Assembly (NCBI RefSeq): GCF_001557535.2
Contig: NZ_CP014306.1
Location: 2,232,001-2,296,000 of the forward strand
Source of the DNA: Burkholderia sp. PAMC 26561
GTDB taxonomy: Bacteria > Pseudomonadota > Gammaproteobacteria > Burkholderiales > Burkholderiaceae
Reading direction: 5' to 3'
Length of the DNA stretch: 64,000 bases
The notes under the pieces are model-generated. The model searched no databases. It saw only the letters and a list, made by a program, of their open reading frames with translations, and was not told where the DNA came from. Made by a program: the position numbers and the translations under genes. Each line of letters opens with the position of its first letter. Within the stretch, counting starts at the first letter, position 1. Shown in pieces: positions 37,774 through 46,444 of the stretch.

Positions 37774-38224
37774 GGAGATTCCTTGGTGACGTGCGCGTGG
37801 GCTTGCGCCTTTTGCCTGCGCTTTTTGCTGTTCAACTGCGTCTCTTGCCTGCCCCGCCGCTTGAGCGCTTACCGGCTACAGCCCCAGGCGGTGCCTATTC
37901 TAGATGTCCAAAATTGGTGCGCAGCGTTCGAAAGGGCGTTGAAAAGACAAAATCGCCATCGACCGGACCGGCGCGGCAGTGTGTCCGGAGCAACTTCCGG
38001 GCGCCTCCAGCCATCCGCCCGGCTTCGGCCGGTCCCGAAAAGGCCGGTATTCTACCCGAAGCCTTTGTGTCCGCGAGGACCGGCGCGGCTCAAGTGGGCT
38101 CGAGGCGGCTCGGGCCAGATCGATTACATGCATTTTCAGGACGGTGTGGTGCCTGCGCAGACAGTTGTTGCGGAGCGTGTGCGCCCTTACATTCTCTCCA
38201 TCGCAACATCACAGGGAGTTCGAA
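37774..38224. other. Divergent region between hisQ and the pirin gene
   Basis: About 450 bp. In-frame upstream extensions of the pirin gene run through it but have no family similarity. It should hold the promoters of both divergent transcripts; none is clear enough to name. Confidence 0.45.
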
Positions 38225-38923
38225 ATGTTTGAAATCCGACGCGCCAATGAACGCGGCCACGCCAACCACGGGTGGCTCGACTCGTATCACAGCTTTTCTT
38301 TTGCAGGCTACGACGATCCGGAGCACGTGCATTTCGGAGCGCTGCGGGTAATCAACGAAGACCGCGTCGCGGCGGGGCAGGGGTTCGGCACGCATGGGCA
38401 CCGGGATATGGAGATCATCAGCTATGTTCTCGAAGGCGGTCTTGCGCACAAGGACAGCATGGGCAACGGTTCGACCATCCGTCCCGGCGATGTCCAGCGC
38501 ATGAGCGCCGGCACGGGCGTACGGCATAGCGAATTCAACGGCTCGGCGACCGAGCCTGCGCATTTCCTGCAGATCTGGATCATTCCGGACGCAGCGGGCG
38601 ATGCGCCGGGCTACGAAGAAAAGCATTTCGACGATGCCGAAAAACGCGGCCGCCTGCGGGTGATTGCATCGCCGCAAGGACGGGACGGCGCGGTGAAACT
38701 GGGCGCAGACGCCGAGCTTTACGCCGGTCTCTTCGATGGCGACGAGCGCGCCGAATTCGATGTGCCCGCCGGCCGTCGTGTGTATGTGCACTTGGCGAGG
38801 GGAGCGATAGCGGTGAATGGCGAAGCGCTTTCAGCCGGCGACGCCGCCAAGATCGAGGACGTATCGAAGGTGACGCTCGACCGGGGAACCGGCGCTGAAG
38901 TCATCTTGTTCGATCTCGCCTGA
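38225..38923 (+). CDS. Pirin family protein (bicupin, YhhW-like)
   Basis: A 232-residue double-cupin protein. The N-terminal cupin carries the metal ligands in GFGTHGHRDMEIISYVLEG (His, His) and GTGVRHSEFN (His, Glu), the arrangement seen in YhhW-type quercetin 2,3-dioxygenases. The start MFEIRRANERGHANHGWLDSYHSFSF is diagnostic. A ligand or substrate in vivo is not known. GGGAG lies upstream of the ATG. A strong terminator follows. Confidence 0.93.
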   Translation: MFEIRRANERGHANHGWLDSYHSFSFAGYDDPEHVHFGALRVINEDRVAAGQGFGTHGHRDMEIISYVLEGGLAHKDSMGNGSTIRPGDVQRMSAGTGVRHSEFNGSATEPAHFLQIWIIPDAAGDAPGYEEKHFDDAEKRGRLRVIASPQGRDGAVKLGADAELYAGLFDGDERAEFDVPAGRRVYVHLARGAIAVNGEALSAGDAAKIEDVSKVTLDRGTGAEVILFDLA

Positions 38924-38954
38924 GCCGGATCAACGCCCTGGCTTGTAAATGAAG

Positions 38955-38988
38955 AAAGGCCGTGGACCCAAAAGTCCACGGCCTTTTT
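38955..38988. terminator. Terminator between pirin and Spy-like genes
   Basis: AAAGGCCGTGGAC pairs with GTCCACGGCCTTT over a CCAAAA loop, followed by TTTTT. It is between convergent genes. Confidence 0.92.
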
Positions 38989-39034
38989 ACTCCGCGGCGA
39001 TCTTGAAAGACGAATGCATCAAGGCATCAACGCA

Positions 39035-39628
39035 TCAAGGCTGTACCGCCGATGCCCCGGCGCCCGGCGCGCCACGGCGCTGCTCCCAGCGCTGATGCAT
39101 CTTTTCCTGACGCTCATGCATCTTGGCGAAACGCGCTTTCAGTGCCGAGCTGACCGTGGTCTTTTGCTGGTCATTCAGCGCGTTGTAGAAGTTCAGCCAT
39201 GCGGCGCTGGTCTGGTCGCGCAACTGGGCGTTCTGCGCTTCGATCTTCTGATGCGCCGCGTACATGGCGTTCAGATCCAGGATGGGCTGGTTCTTCATGG
39301 ATTCCATTTGCGAGCGCATTTGCTGATGGCTTGCGCGCATCGCTTCATGGTTTTGTTTCATGGTTTGCAACGCGGATTGCCACAGTTTTTCCTGGTCCGC
39401 GTTGAGATTCAACTGGCCGTGCAGCTTGTCGAGTTCCTTCTTCATGCGCATTTCCATTCCGTGCCCGCGATGACCGCCGGGGCCACCGGGACCGCCTTCG
39501 GTCATCATCATGCCCAGGCCGCCCGGGGGCGGCGCATCCGGCGTGGCCGCGCTGGCGACGTTGGCTGTACCTATGGACAGCGCGAGCGCCGCAGCGGTGA
39601 TGGCGAGGAATCGGGACTGCTTCAACAT
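39035..39628 (-). CDS. Spy/CpxP-like periplasmic protein (LTXXQ family)
   Basis: A 197-residue exported protein: signal peptide MLKQSRFLAITAAALALSIGTANVASA, a Gly/Pro/Met/His-rich N-terminal stretch (GGLGMMMTEGGPGGPGGHRG), then a long helical region with LTXXQ-like motifs (LNLNADQEKLWQSALQ near 75-90 and LNDQQKTTVSSALKARF). Members include the chaperone Spy, CpxP and metal-stress sensors. The Met/His-rich start may bind metal (inference). It is divergent from the two-component genes at 39896, the usual place for a regulated target of such a system. Confidence 0.8.
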   Translation of the reverse strand: MLKQSRFLAITAAALALSIGTANVASAATPDAPPPGGLGMMMTEGGPGGPGGHRGHGMEMRMKKELDKLHGQLNLNADQEKLWQSALQTMKQNHEAMRASHQQMRSQMESMKNQPILDLNAMYAAHQKIEAQNAQLRDQTSAAWLNFYNALNDQQKTTVSSALKARFAKMHERQEKMHQRWEQRRGAPGAGASAVQP

Positions 39629-39895
39629 GGCGTACTCCTTTTTGATTTGCGGAGCCCCATGGATTGATCCGGGCAGATGCCGGGATCAACCGGGGCTGAT
39701 CCGAGTCTGGCAGCGTCGTCTCAGTCGTCGCGCCTTCGGTAAGACACAGCGTAGAGACTCGGCGCGATGCGCGTGTTACGAGCCGCCGCTGCGTTATTAC
39801 GCCGGTTTACGCGTCGCTTTCGCGGTAACACCCGGTAACTGTTTACGGAGGGTTTGCGGCATCGGCTGGCCCGGACTGGCGTTAAACTGCGTCGC

Positions 39896-40618
39896 ATGGC
39901 TACTCAAATACTTGTCGTCGACGACGACTCCGAACTGCGCGATCTCTTGCGCGACTATCTGGTCCGGCAGGGCATCGAGGTATCGGTGCTGCATGACGCA
40001 GGCACGCTCGAACGGCGACTCGAACGCGAGCGCCCCGATCTGATCGTGCTCGACCTCATGATGCCGGGTGTGGATGGACTGACCGCGTTGCGCAAGCTCC
40101 GCGCGTCGGGCGACGACATCCCCGTGATCATGCTGACCGCACGTGCTGACGACGTGGACCGCATTGTCGGACTCGAGCTCGGTGCGGACGATTATCTCGG
40201 CAAGCCGTTCAATCCGCGGGAATTGCTCGCGCGCGTGCAGGCTGTCCTGCGTCGCCGCCGAACCATTCCTTCAGCGGCGCCCGAGCAGCGGGAACCGTTT
40301 TCGTTCGGGCGTTTCCGGCTCGACTTCCAGTCGCGCACGCTGCATCAGGACGAGACGCCGCTCACATTGTCGGGCAGCGAATTCGCTCTGCTGAAGATTT
40401 TCGTCAATCACCCCATGCGCACGCTGACGCGTGAGCGCCTGCTCGAACTGCTGCACGGTCCGGAGTACGACGGCACCGACCGGGGTATCGACGTCCAGGT
40501 GTGGCGTCTGCGCCGGATTCTCGAAACCGATCCGTCCACGCCGCGCTTCATCCAGACGGTGCGCGGGCGCGGTTATGTGTTCGTGCCCGACGGCGAGCAA
40601 AATGCGTCGGCCCATTGA
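39896..40618 (+). CDS. OmpR family response regulator
   Basis: A 240-residue regulator. The receiver has the acidic pocket VDDD, phospho-acceptor Asp53 (VLDLMMPG), Thr in MLTARA and Lys in YLGKPF. The C-terminal winged helix ends QVWRLRRILETDPSTPRFIQTVRGRGYVFVP as in OmpR/PhoB. The ATG at 39896 begins the conserved MATQILVVDDD; it is at the end of a short leader after the divergent promoter. Its 3' end overlaps the kinase start by 17 bp. Confidence 0.95.
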   Translation: MATQILVVDDDSELRDLLRDYLVRQGIEVSVLHDAGTLERRLERERPDLIVLDLMMPGVDGLTALRKLRASGDDIPVIMLTARADDVDRIVGLELGADDYLGKPFNPRELLARVQAVLRRRRTIPSAAPEQREPFSFGRFRLDFQSRTLHQDETPLTLSGSEFALLKIFVNHPMRTLTRERLLELLHGPEYDGTDRGIDVQVWRLRRILETDPSTPRFIQTVRGRGYVFVPDGEQNASAH

Positions 40619-41948
40619 TTCACTTTTTGGCCGGCTGGTGGTGCTGGTCATCGGCGTGCTGGTGTTGTCGCACGTCGCCTGGTTCGCCGTCATCCGGGTC
40701 GAGCGCGACCAGACCCAAACCCGCTACGCAGTAGAAGAGGCCACGTTCCTGGTCGACGCCGTGCGCCAGCACATCGCGAATTCGCCGGATCAGCCGTTGC
40801 CCTCCAGCGTGCACGTGGTCGCCCCGACCAGTCCCGAAGTACCGCGTCCCATTGCCGACGCCGATACCGATCGCGTACCGCCGCCGTTTGCGCGTTTCAT
40901 TGAAGACTTGCGGGACCGCCTGCCCGATGGCACCGACGTCCGCGTCGGCGAGCCCGGTGGTCCCCCGAGCCTGTGGGTGCGCGGTGCACGCGACGCGAAC
41001 TGGATCGTCGTGCCGGTCCAGCCGCTGCGTCCGCCGCGTTCGCGCGACCGCATGCTGCTGTGGCTTGCCATCATCTTTTCGACCGCCGTCATGGCGGCGC
41101 TCCTTGCCGCGTGGCAGCTCCAGACGCCGTTGCGTTCGCTGGCGCAAGCCGTCGGCCGGTTCGGCCGCGGCGAGCCCACGCCGCCCGTCCCGGAGCGCGG
41201 CCCGCGGGAATTGCGGCAACTGACGCACGGTTTCAACCAGATGGTGCGCGAAGTCGCGCAGGCGGAAAGCGATCGCGCGGTCATGCTCGCGGGCGTGGCG
41301 CACGATCTCAAGACGCCGCTTGCGCGGTTACGGCTGCGTGCCGAAATGATGGAAGAGGCGAAGCTGCGTGATGGCGTAGTGCGAGACGTGGACTCCATGG
41401 CGCATATCGTCGATCAATTCCTGGTGTTTGCGCACGATGGTACGGATCGCAGCGAACCGGTTGAAGTCGATCAGCAATGCGAGCGGATCGCGCGCAGCTA
41501 CAGGGCGGTCGCGCCGGGCGCGCAGTCAATCCAGACGCGGCTCACGGCCGGACGCGGCTTTGCCTTGCCGGCGGCGACGCTTGACCGCCTGCTGTCGAAT
41601 CTTCTCGATAACGCTCACGCCTATGGCGCACCGCCTATCGTGATCGAAACCCTGCGTGGGTCGAACGGCTGGGTTTTGCGTGTCAGCGACAGTGGTGGCG
41701 GTATCGCCGCGCAGGATCTCGTGAAGGCCAGCCGGCCGTTTGTGCGGCTTGATCCGGCGCGCGGCGGCAGCGGCCATAGCGGGTTGGGGCTCGCCATTGT
41801 GGATCGGCTGGTGCGGCGGGCAGGCGGAGAGTGCGACATCCGCAACCGGGAAGAAGGCGGACTGGAGATCGCAATGACTTTCCCGTTCGATATCGTCGCA
41901 AAAGCGGCGGATCAACTGCATATCGACGGCGTGCTGAAACACGCCTGA
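40602..41948 (+). CDS. Sensor histidine kinase (EnvZ/RstB-like)
   Basis: A 448-residue inner-membrane kinase. Membrane segments at about 11-31 and 151-171 flank a periplasmic sensor of 120 residues; HAMP (about 172-224) is followed by the H box GVAHDLKTPLARL with His234, then N box LLSNLLDNAHAYG, G1 VSDSGGGIAAQDL and G2 GHSGLGLAIV. It should phosphorylate the regulator encoded just upstream. The ATG at 40602 overlaps the end of that gene with GGCGAG before it; earlier in-frame starts lie inside the regulator and are rejected. The signal is unknown. Confidence 0.94.
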   Translation: MRRPIDSLFGRLVVLVIGVLVLSHVAWFAVIRVERDQTQTRYAVEEATFLVDAVRQHIANSPDQPLPSSVHVVAPTSPEVPRPIADADTDRVPPPFARFIEDLRDRLPDGTDVRVGEPGGPPSLWVRGARDANWIVVPVQPLRPPRSRDRMLLWLAIIFSTAVMAALLAAWQLQTPLRSLAQAVGRFGRGEPTPPVPERGPRELRQLTHGFNQMVREVAQAESDRAVMLAGVAHDLKTPLARLRLRAEMMEEAKLRDGVVRDVDSMAHIVDQFLVFAHDGTDRSEPVEVDQQCERIARSYRAVAPGAQSIQTRLTAGRGFALPAATLDRLLSNLLDNAHAYGAPPIVIETLRGSNGWVLRVSDSGGGIAAQDLVKASRPFVRLDPARGGSGHSGLGLAIVDRLVRRAGGECDIRNREEGGLEIAMTFPFDIVAKAADQLHIDGVLKHA

Positions 41949-41966
41949 TGCGCGCCTGATTCGCCC

Positions 41967-41998
41967 GCGAGGCAGGGCGCGCCAAGGCGCCCTCGCCG
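41967..41998. terminator. Possible hairpin terminator without T-run
   Basis: GGGCGC (41975-41980) pairs with GCGCCC (41987-41992), extended by GCGA/TCGC. It lies between convergent genes but has no U-tract. Confidence 0.35.
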
Positions 41999-42005
41999 GA
42001 AGCGC

Positions 42006-42269
42006 TCAGTCGAACAGCGTATTGAGGGCGGAAGCCGCTTCGCTGTCGACGGTGTTGTAGGTCACCGTGGCGGCCTCGAAAATATAATGCGTGGTGTATT
42101 TCCCCAGCCGTCCGAGGATCTCCTCCTGGATGACTTCAGGCGCGACATCGAGCCTCAAGTACCAGGTGGTGGACGAGAGCCGCGTCTGGAACGCGCCATA
42201 CTCGGCCAGCAAGTGATCGAATGCTTCAGCGTCCTGATCGCGGCAGACAATGACCAGATTTCCCTTCAT
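42006..42269 (-). CDS. Conserved-looking 87-residue hypothetical protein
   Basis: A small soluble protein starting MKGNLVIVCRDQDAEAFDHLL with TTWYLRLDVAPEVIQEEILGRLG in the middle. The alternating beta-alpha-beta-beta-alpha pattern resembles a small ferredoxin-like fold, loosely like the Cas2/SinR-type proteins, but no catalytic residues can be matched and I do not assign a function. AGGGGTG precedes the ATG. It lies between the kinase gene and the diguanylate cyclase gene, possibly co-transcribed with the latter. Confidence 0.6.
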   Translation of the reverse strand: MKGNLVIVCRDQDAEAFDHLLAEYGAFQTRLSSTTWYLRLDVAPEVIQEEILGRLGKYTTHYIFEAATVTYNTVDSEAASALNTLFD

Positions 42270-42367
42270 TCACCCCTCCTGAAAACGGCAGATATTCGAC
42301 TTCGAATGTCGATAATACCTGCTGTCACGCCGCTTGCCACACTAGACCTTTTGGCCGGTCCGTGCGT

Positions 42368-44044
42368 TCAGGCTGTCTCGGGATGACGCGGCATGGGCGG
42401 GATGGTGTCGGCGGGATGCACTTCGCTGCGGTCGCGGCCGCCCGATTTGGCCGCGTAGAGCGCAAGGTCGGCGCGCTTGAGCAGATTTTCGGCGGTGTCG
42501 CCGTCGCACAGGGCGGTGATGCCGATGCTTACGCTCAACGCGGTGTCATCGGGCAGATGGGCGCAATGCTCCTGGTTGAAGCGCTTGCGCAGGCGTTCGA
42601 GCACCGCGTGGGCATCGGCGAGAGACGTTTGCGGCAGCAGCAGGCCGAACTCCTCGCCACCAAGCCGGCCAACGCCATCGCTCGCGCGCAACTGTTCCTC
42701 GCACATCCGCACGAAATGCTCGAGCGCGCGGTCCCCGGTCGCGTGGCCGAAGCGGTCGTTGACCTGCTTGAAGTAGTCCAGGTCGGCAATGGCGACGGAC
42801 AGCGGCGTGCCCGAGGAAGACGCGAGCTCCACTTCGCGGCGCAGGGTATCGAGGAAATATCGCCGCGACAAAGCGCCGGTCAGCGCATCATGCCGCGCTT
42901 CGGCCGAAAGCAGCGTATTGGCCGACTGCAACTGGTTCGCGAGATGCCGCGTCGCCCGATGCAGCCGGCGCTCGCGTAGATACGACACCGTAATCACCAC
43001 GGCCAGGCCGACCACCCCGAGCGCCGTCAGGAACACGAGCAACTGGTCGCGCCGCTGGTTGCGCAAGATCTCGGACCAGTTCGGCAGCGGATGCACGATA
43101 TGCGCCGCGAGCCCGGAATTGAGGCCGGTGCGTTCGTCATAAATCGCGGGCGCCGTGCCGTTGCTGGTGCTGAACAAGCCGCTCGAAAGCGTCGGCGACA
43201 GCCAGGGCGCGTCCGCCCGCACGCGCTCGCCTATATGGGTGATTCGCAAGGTCTGGAAATCTACGCGCCGGTAGGCATCGAGCCGCTCCGTGCGCGACAT
43301 CTTCAGCACGGGTGAATCCGGCAGCACGCGGTTTTCGAGCTGGCTTTCATTGGCCATCACGACTACGCCGTTGCTGTCGGTCACGAACGTCCCGGCGCGC
43401 GCCACCCAATGCCGCAAGCGGTCGATGCTCACTTTCGCGATCACCGCGCCCACCAGAAAGCCGTCCCGGTAGATCGGCGTGGCGATGAAAATCCCCGGAT
43501 CGCCGTTCGTCCGGCCGACGCCATAGGTCTCGTTGAACGCGCCGAGCAGCGCCTTCTGGATATACCCGCGCGCCCGCATGTCGACGCCGACAAAGCTGTT
43601 CGAATCGATGGCGTTGCTCGATGCCACGCAAAAGCCCTCGGTATCGACGACCCAGATGTAGTCGAGGCCCGTGAAGCCCCGCGCGTTGCGCAGGAAGTTA
43701 TCGACTTTTTCCAGCGCGGGCGCGGCGAGCCACTTGGCTCGCCGGTCGGCCGCCGTCGGCGCGGCGCTGGCGGAAAGACCGTGCTGCTGGACCAGCGCGA
43801 GCTGGATCATGTCCATCTCGGCGATCGTGGCGGGAATGGCGCGGGACATGGCGAGGTCGCTCGCGATGATCTGCGCGGTGTTATCGACGATGGACGCCGC
43901 CATTTGACGTTCCACCCGCACCGATGTGGCCAGTTCTTGCTGTACCATTCGGTCCGACACCAGTCCGGCTGCAACCCAGCACACGCATGCAAGCAACGCG
44001 CAGCAAAGCGTCGCTATCGCAAGGTGGAAGGTTGTCTTGTTCAT
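42368..44044 (-). CDS. Diguanylate cyclase with extracellular Cache sensor
   Basis: It makes c-di-GMP from two GTP. The 558-residue protein has a membrane segment at about 8-29, a periplasmic double-Cache-like sensor to about residue 332 (FLRNARGFTGLDYIWVVDTEG, IFIATPIYRDGFLVGAVIAKVSIDRL), a second membrane segment at 335-355, and a GGDEF domain from about 378. The active-site loop is GGEEF at 462-466, and RASD at 453-456 is a complete product-inhibition I-site. HDALTGALSRRYF is the domain start. No EAL domain. The ligand is unknown; Cache sensors often bind amino or organic acids. Confidence 0.93.
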   Translation of the reverse strand: MNKTTFHLAIATLCCALLACVCWVAAGLVSDRMVQQELATSVRVERQMAASIVDNTAQIIASDLAMSRAIPATIAEMDMIQLALVQQHGLSASAAPTAADRRAKWLAAPALEKVDNFLRNARGFTGLDYIWVVDTEGFCVASSNAIDSNSFVGVDMRARGYIQKALLGAFNETYGVGRTNGDPGIFIATPIYRDGFLVGAVIAKVSIDRLRHWVARAGTFVTDSNGVVVMANESQLENRVLPDSPVLKMSRTERLDAYRRVDFQTLRITHIGERVRADAPWLSPTLSSGLFSTSNGTAPAIYDERTGLNSGLAAHIVHPLPNWSEILRNQRRDQLLVFLTALGVVGLAVVITVSYLRERRLHRATRHLANQLQSANTLLSAEARHDALTGALSRRYFLDTLRREVELASSSGTPLSVAIADLDYFKQVNDRFGHATGDRALEHFVRMCEEQLRASDGVGRLGGEEFGLLLPQTSLADAHAVLERLRKRFNQEHCAHLPDDTALSVSIGITALCDGDTAENLLKRADLALYAAKSGGRDRSEVHPADTIPPMPRHPETA

Positions 44045-44566
44045 CTGATCTGGCCTGTCTGACTGTCCCGCGGCCCCGCGCGACGAGCAATGTTATGAGT
44101 TTTGTGCCGGCACATGAGCATCTTACCGGGCGCGGCCGCGCGCGCCGATGGTACTTGCCCCAAGTGCTGTTGCTGAGCGCCGACAGTGGCGCCTGTTGCA
44201 AGAACATGTTTTGTCTGCGCAGGAACCGCGACCTCGTCCGGAGTCCCCTCAAGCCGGCTTTGGTTTGCCCCGGATGTTCCGATTGGACGACGTTTTCTTT
44301 CGTCCATCAAGTTTCTTATCGGCGGGAACGGGCTTTTCTTGAGCGATGCAGCGCGGTTTGACGATGCACCGGAACGCCCGCCAGATAACGAAACGTAAAC
44401 CAGCAGGCTGCGGTTGTGCCTGAAACAAAGTTTGGTGTAGTGTCGTGCCGTCCTGAAAACAGGCATGGCGCTGACCGGCAAGATACAGACTTGGAAATAC
44501 AGACGCCGGACGATGCCCTGAATCGGGCGCACCGGCCGCAACAAGCCTCAACGGAGAGGGCGTGTA
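44045..44566. other. Divergent region before the NitT/TauT-type importer
   Basis: About 520 bp. Short frames on both strands overlap each other and have no recognisable product. Promoters for both neighbours must lie here, but no hexamer pair or operator is convincing. Confidence 0.45.
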
Positions 44567-46354
44567 ATGGATTTTGGCTTCAATCTGACTCGCACGGCGA
44601 ATGCTTCGGCGTGGCGTCTATTACCGAATCGCTGGGACTTCGTCGCGTTCCCGCTGATCATCTGCATCCTCGCGCTGACCGCGGTGGGCTTTCACGAGAC
44701 GCTCGCACCCATCTCGACGCTGCAGACGCAGGCTATTTCGCTGGATCCGTCGAATCTGCCCGAGTACGCGTTACGCACCACGCTGCGCATGCTTGCCGCA
44801 ATGGTCGCATCGCTCATCTTCACGCTCGTTTATGGGACGCTCGCGGCCAAGAGCCGGCGCGCGTCCATCGTGCTCGTGCCGATTCTCGACATCCTGCAGT
44901 CGGTGCCGGTGCTCGGCTATATCTCGTTTACGGTCACGTTTTTCCTCGCGTTGTTTCCCGGACGGGTGTTCGGCGCCGAACTCGCCGCGATCTTCGCCAT
45001 CTTCACGAGCCAGGCCTGGAACATGACCTTCAGCTTCTACCAGTCGCTGCGCACGGTGCCGCGTGACCTGGACGAAGTCTCGCGCGGGTTTCACCTGACC
45101 AACTGGCAGCGCTTCTGGAAGCTCGAAGTGCCGTTCTCCATGCCGGGCCTCATCTGGAACATGATGATGTCGATGTCCGGCGGCTGGTTCTTCGTGGTCG
45201 CCTCCGAAGCGATCGTGGTGGGTAACCGGACCATCGTGCTGCCGGGTATCGGCGCGTATCTGGCGACGGCGATCGGCGAGCGCAATCTCGGCGCGATCGG
45301 CTGGGTGATCCTCGCCATGACCGTCGTGATCCTTGCCTACGATCAGCTCATGTTCCGTCCGCTGGTCGCATGGGCCGACAAGTTCCGCATGGAAAACACG
45401 AGCTCGGGCAATGTGCCTGAATCGTGGCTGCTCGACCTGATCCGGCGCACGCGGCTGATTCACCAGTTGCTGGTGCCGGCCGGCTGGCTCATCGGCAAGC
45501 TTGCGCGCGTGCCGCTGAAGCTGCCTTCGCTGCAGGGCGTGAAGCTGCCGCTGCTGGCGAGCGCCGCGTCCGTGTTTACAGCGACGCCCGGGAGAGCGCG
45601 CAATACTTCCCGCATTGGCGATATTGTCTGGGCGACGATTGTCGTGGCGCTGACCGCGTTCGTGGTCTGGAAAGTAAGCGTCTTCGTTTCGTCCGGCGTG
45701 TCGTGGCATGAAGTCGGACATGTCTTCTGGCTCGGGCTGATCACGCTTTTCCGCGTCATGGTGCTGATCGCGATTGCGTCGGTGATCTGGGTGCCTGTCG
45801 GCGTGCTGATCGGGTTGCGGCCTGCGCTTGCGAGCAAGATCCAGCCGATTGCGCAATTCCTTGCGGCGTTTCCGGCGAACCTGCTGTTCCCGGTGTTTGT
45901 CGTGGTGATCGTGAAGTTCAACCTGAATCCGGATATCTGGCTTTCGCCGCTGATCGTGCTCGGCACGCAGTGGTATATCCTTTTCAACGTGATCGCTGGC
46001 GCTACGTCGTATCCAAACGATTATCGCGAGGCCGCCGCCAACTTCCAGATCAAAGGCTGGCAATGGTGGCGCCAGGCCATCTTGCCGGGCATCTTCCCGT
46101 ATTACGTGACCGGCGCGATTACGGCGTCAGGCGGGGCGTGGAATGCGAGCATCGTGGCCGAAGCGGTATCGTGGGGCAATACGAAGATCGTGGCGCACGG
46201 ACTGGGCGCGTACATCGCGGAAAGCACGGTCAACGGCGATTATCCGAAGATCATTCTCGGGATCGCGGTGATGTCGCTGTTCGTCACGCTCTTCAACCGG
46301 TTGTTGTGGCGCCCGTTGTTCGCGTTCGCCGAAGCGCGCTTGCGGCTCGACTGA
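44567..46354 (+). CDS. ABC transporter permease with two fused permease domains (NitT/TauT family)
   Basis: A 595-residue inner-membrane protein consisting of two tandem BPD_transp_1 domains. The first EAA loop is LDEVSRGFHLTNWQRFWKLEVPFSMPGLIWN near 167-197; the second is NDYREAAANFQIKGWQWWRQAILPGIFPY near 485-513. About 60 residues of linker separate the halves. Both permease subunits are therefore one chain, and one ATPase gene follows 90 bp later. Such fused permeases occur in importers annotated for nitrate, sulfonate, taurine or bicarbonate; substrate unknown. No periplasmic binding protein is adjacent. GGAGAGGG precedes the ATG. Confidence 0.9.
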   Translation: MDFGFNLTRTANASAWRLLPNRWDFVAFPLIICILALTAVGFHETLAPISTLQTQAISLDPSNLPEYALRTTLRMLAAMVASLIFTLVYGTLAAKSRRASIVLVPILDILQSVPVLGYISFTVTFFLALFPGRVFGAELAAIFAIFTSQAWNMTFSFYQSLRTVPRDLDEVSRGFHLTNWQRFWKLEVPFSMPGLIWNMMMSMSGGWFFVVASEAIVVGNRTIVLPGIGAYLATAIGERNLGAIGWVILAMTVVILAYDQLMFRPLVAWADKFRMENTSSGNVPESWLLDLIRRTRLIHQLLVPAGWLIGKLARVPLKLPSLQGVKLPLLASAASVFTATPGRARNTSRIGDIVWATIVVALTAFVVWKVSVFVSSGVSWHEVGHVFWLGLITLFRVMVLIAIASVIWVPVGVLIGLRPALASKIQPIAQFLAAFPANLLFPVFVVVIVKFNLNPDIWLSPLIVLGTQWYILFNVIAGATSYPNDYREAAANFQIKGWQWWRQAILPGIFPYYVTGAITASGGAWNASIVAEAVSWGNTKIVAHGLGAYIAESTVNGDYPKIILGIAVMSLFVTLFNRLLWRPLFAFAEARLRLD

Positions 46355-46444
46355 ACGCCGCCGCCGGAACAAAGCCCTTCGAAATCTATAATGTCAGGTC
46401 GCCAGCGGCCACACCATTTTGTAATCAGCAACACGCGAGCGCCC

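Noticed and set aside
44771..46063. Long minus-strand frame of 430 codons opposite the fused permease gene
   Set aside because: Extremely rich in His, Arg, Asp and Gln, the usual signature of a frame antisense to a GC-rich gene. No domain or ribosome-binding site; the plus-strand permease is clear.
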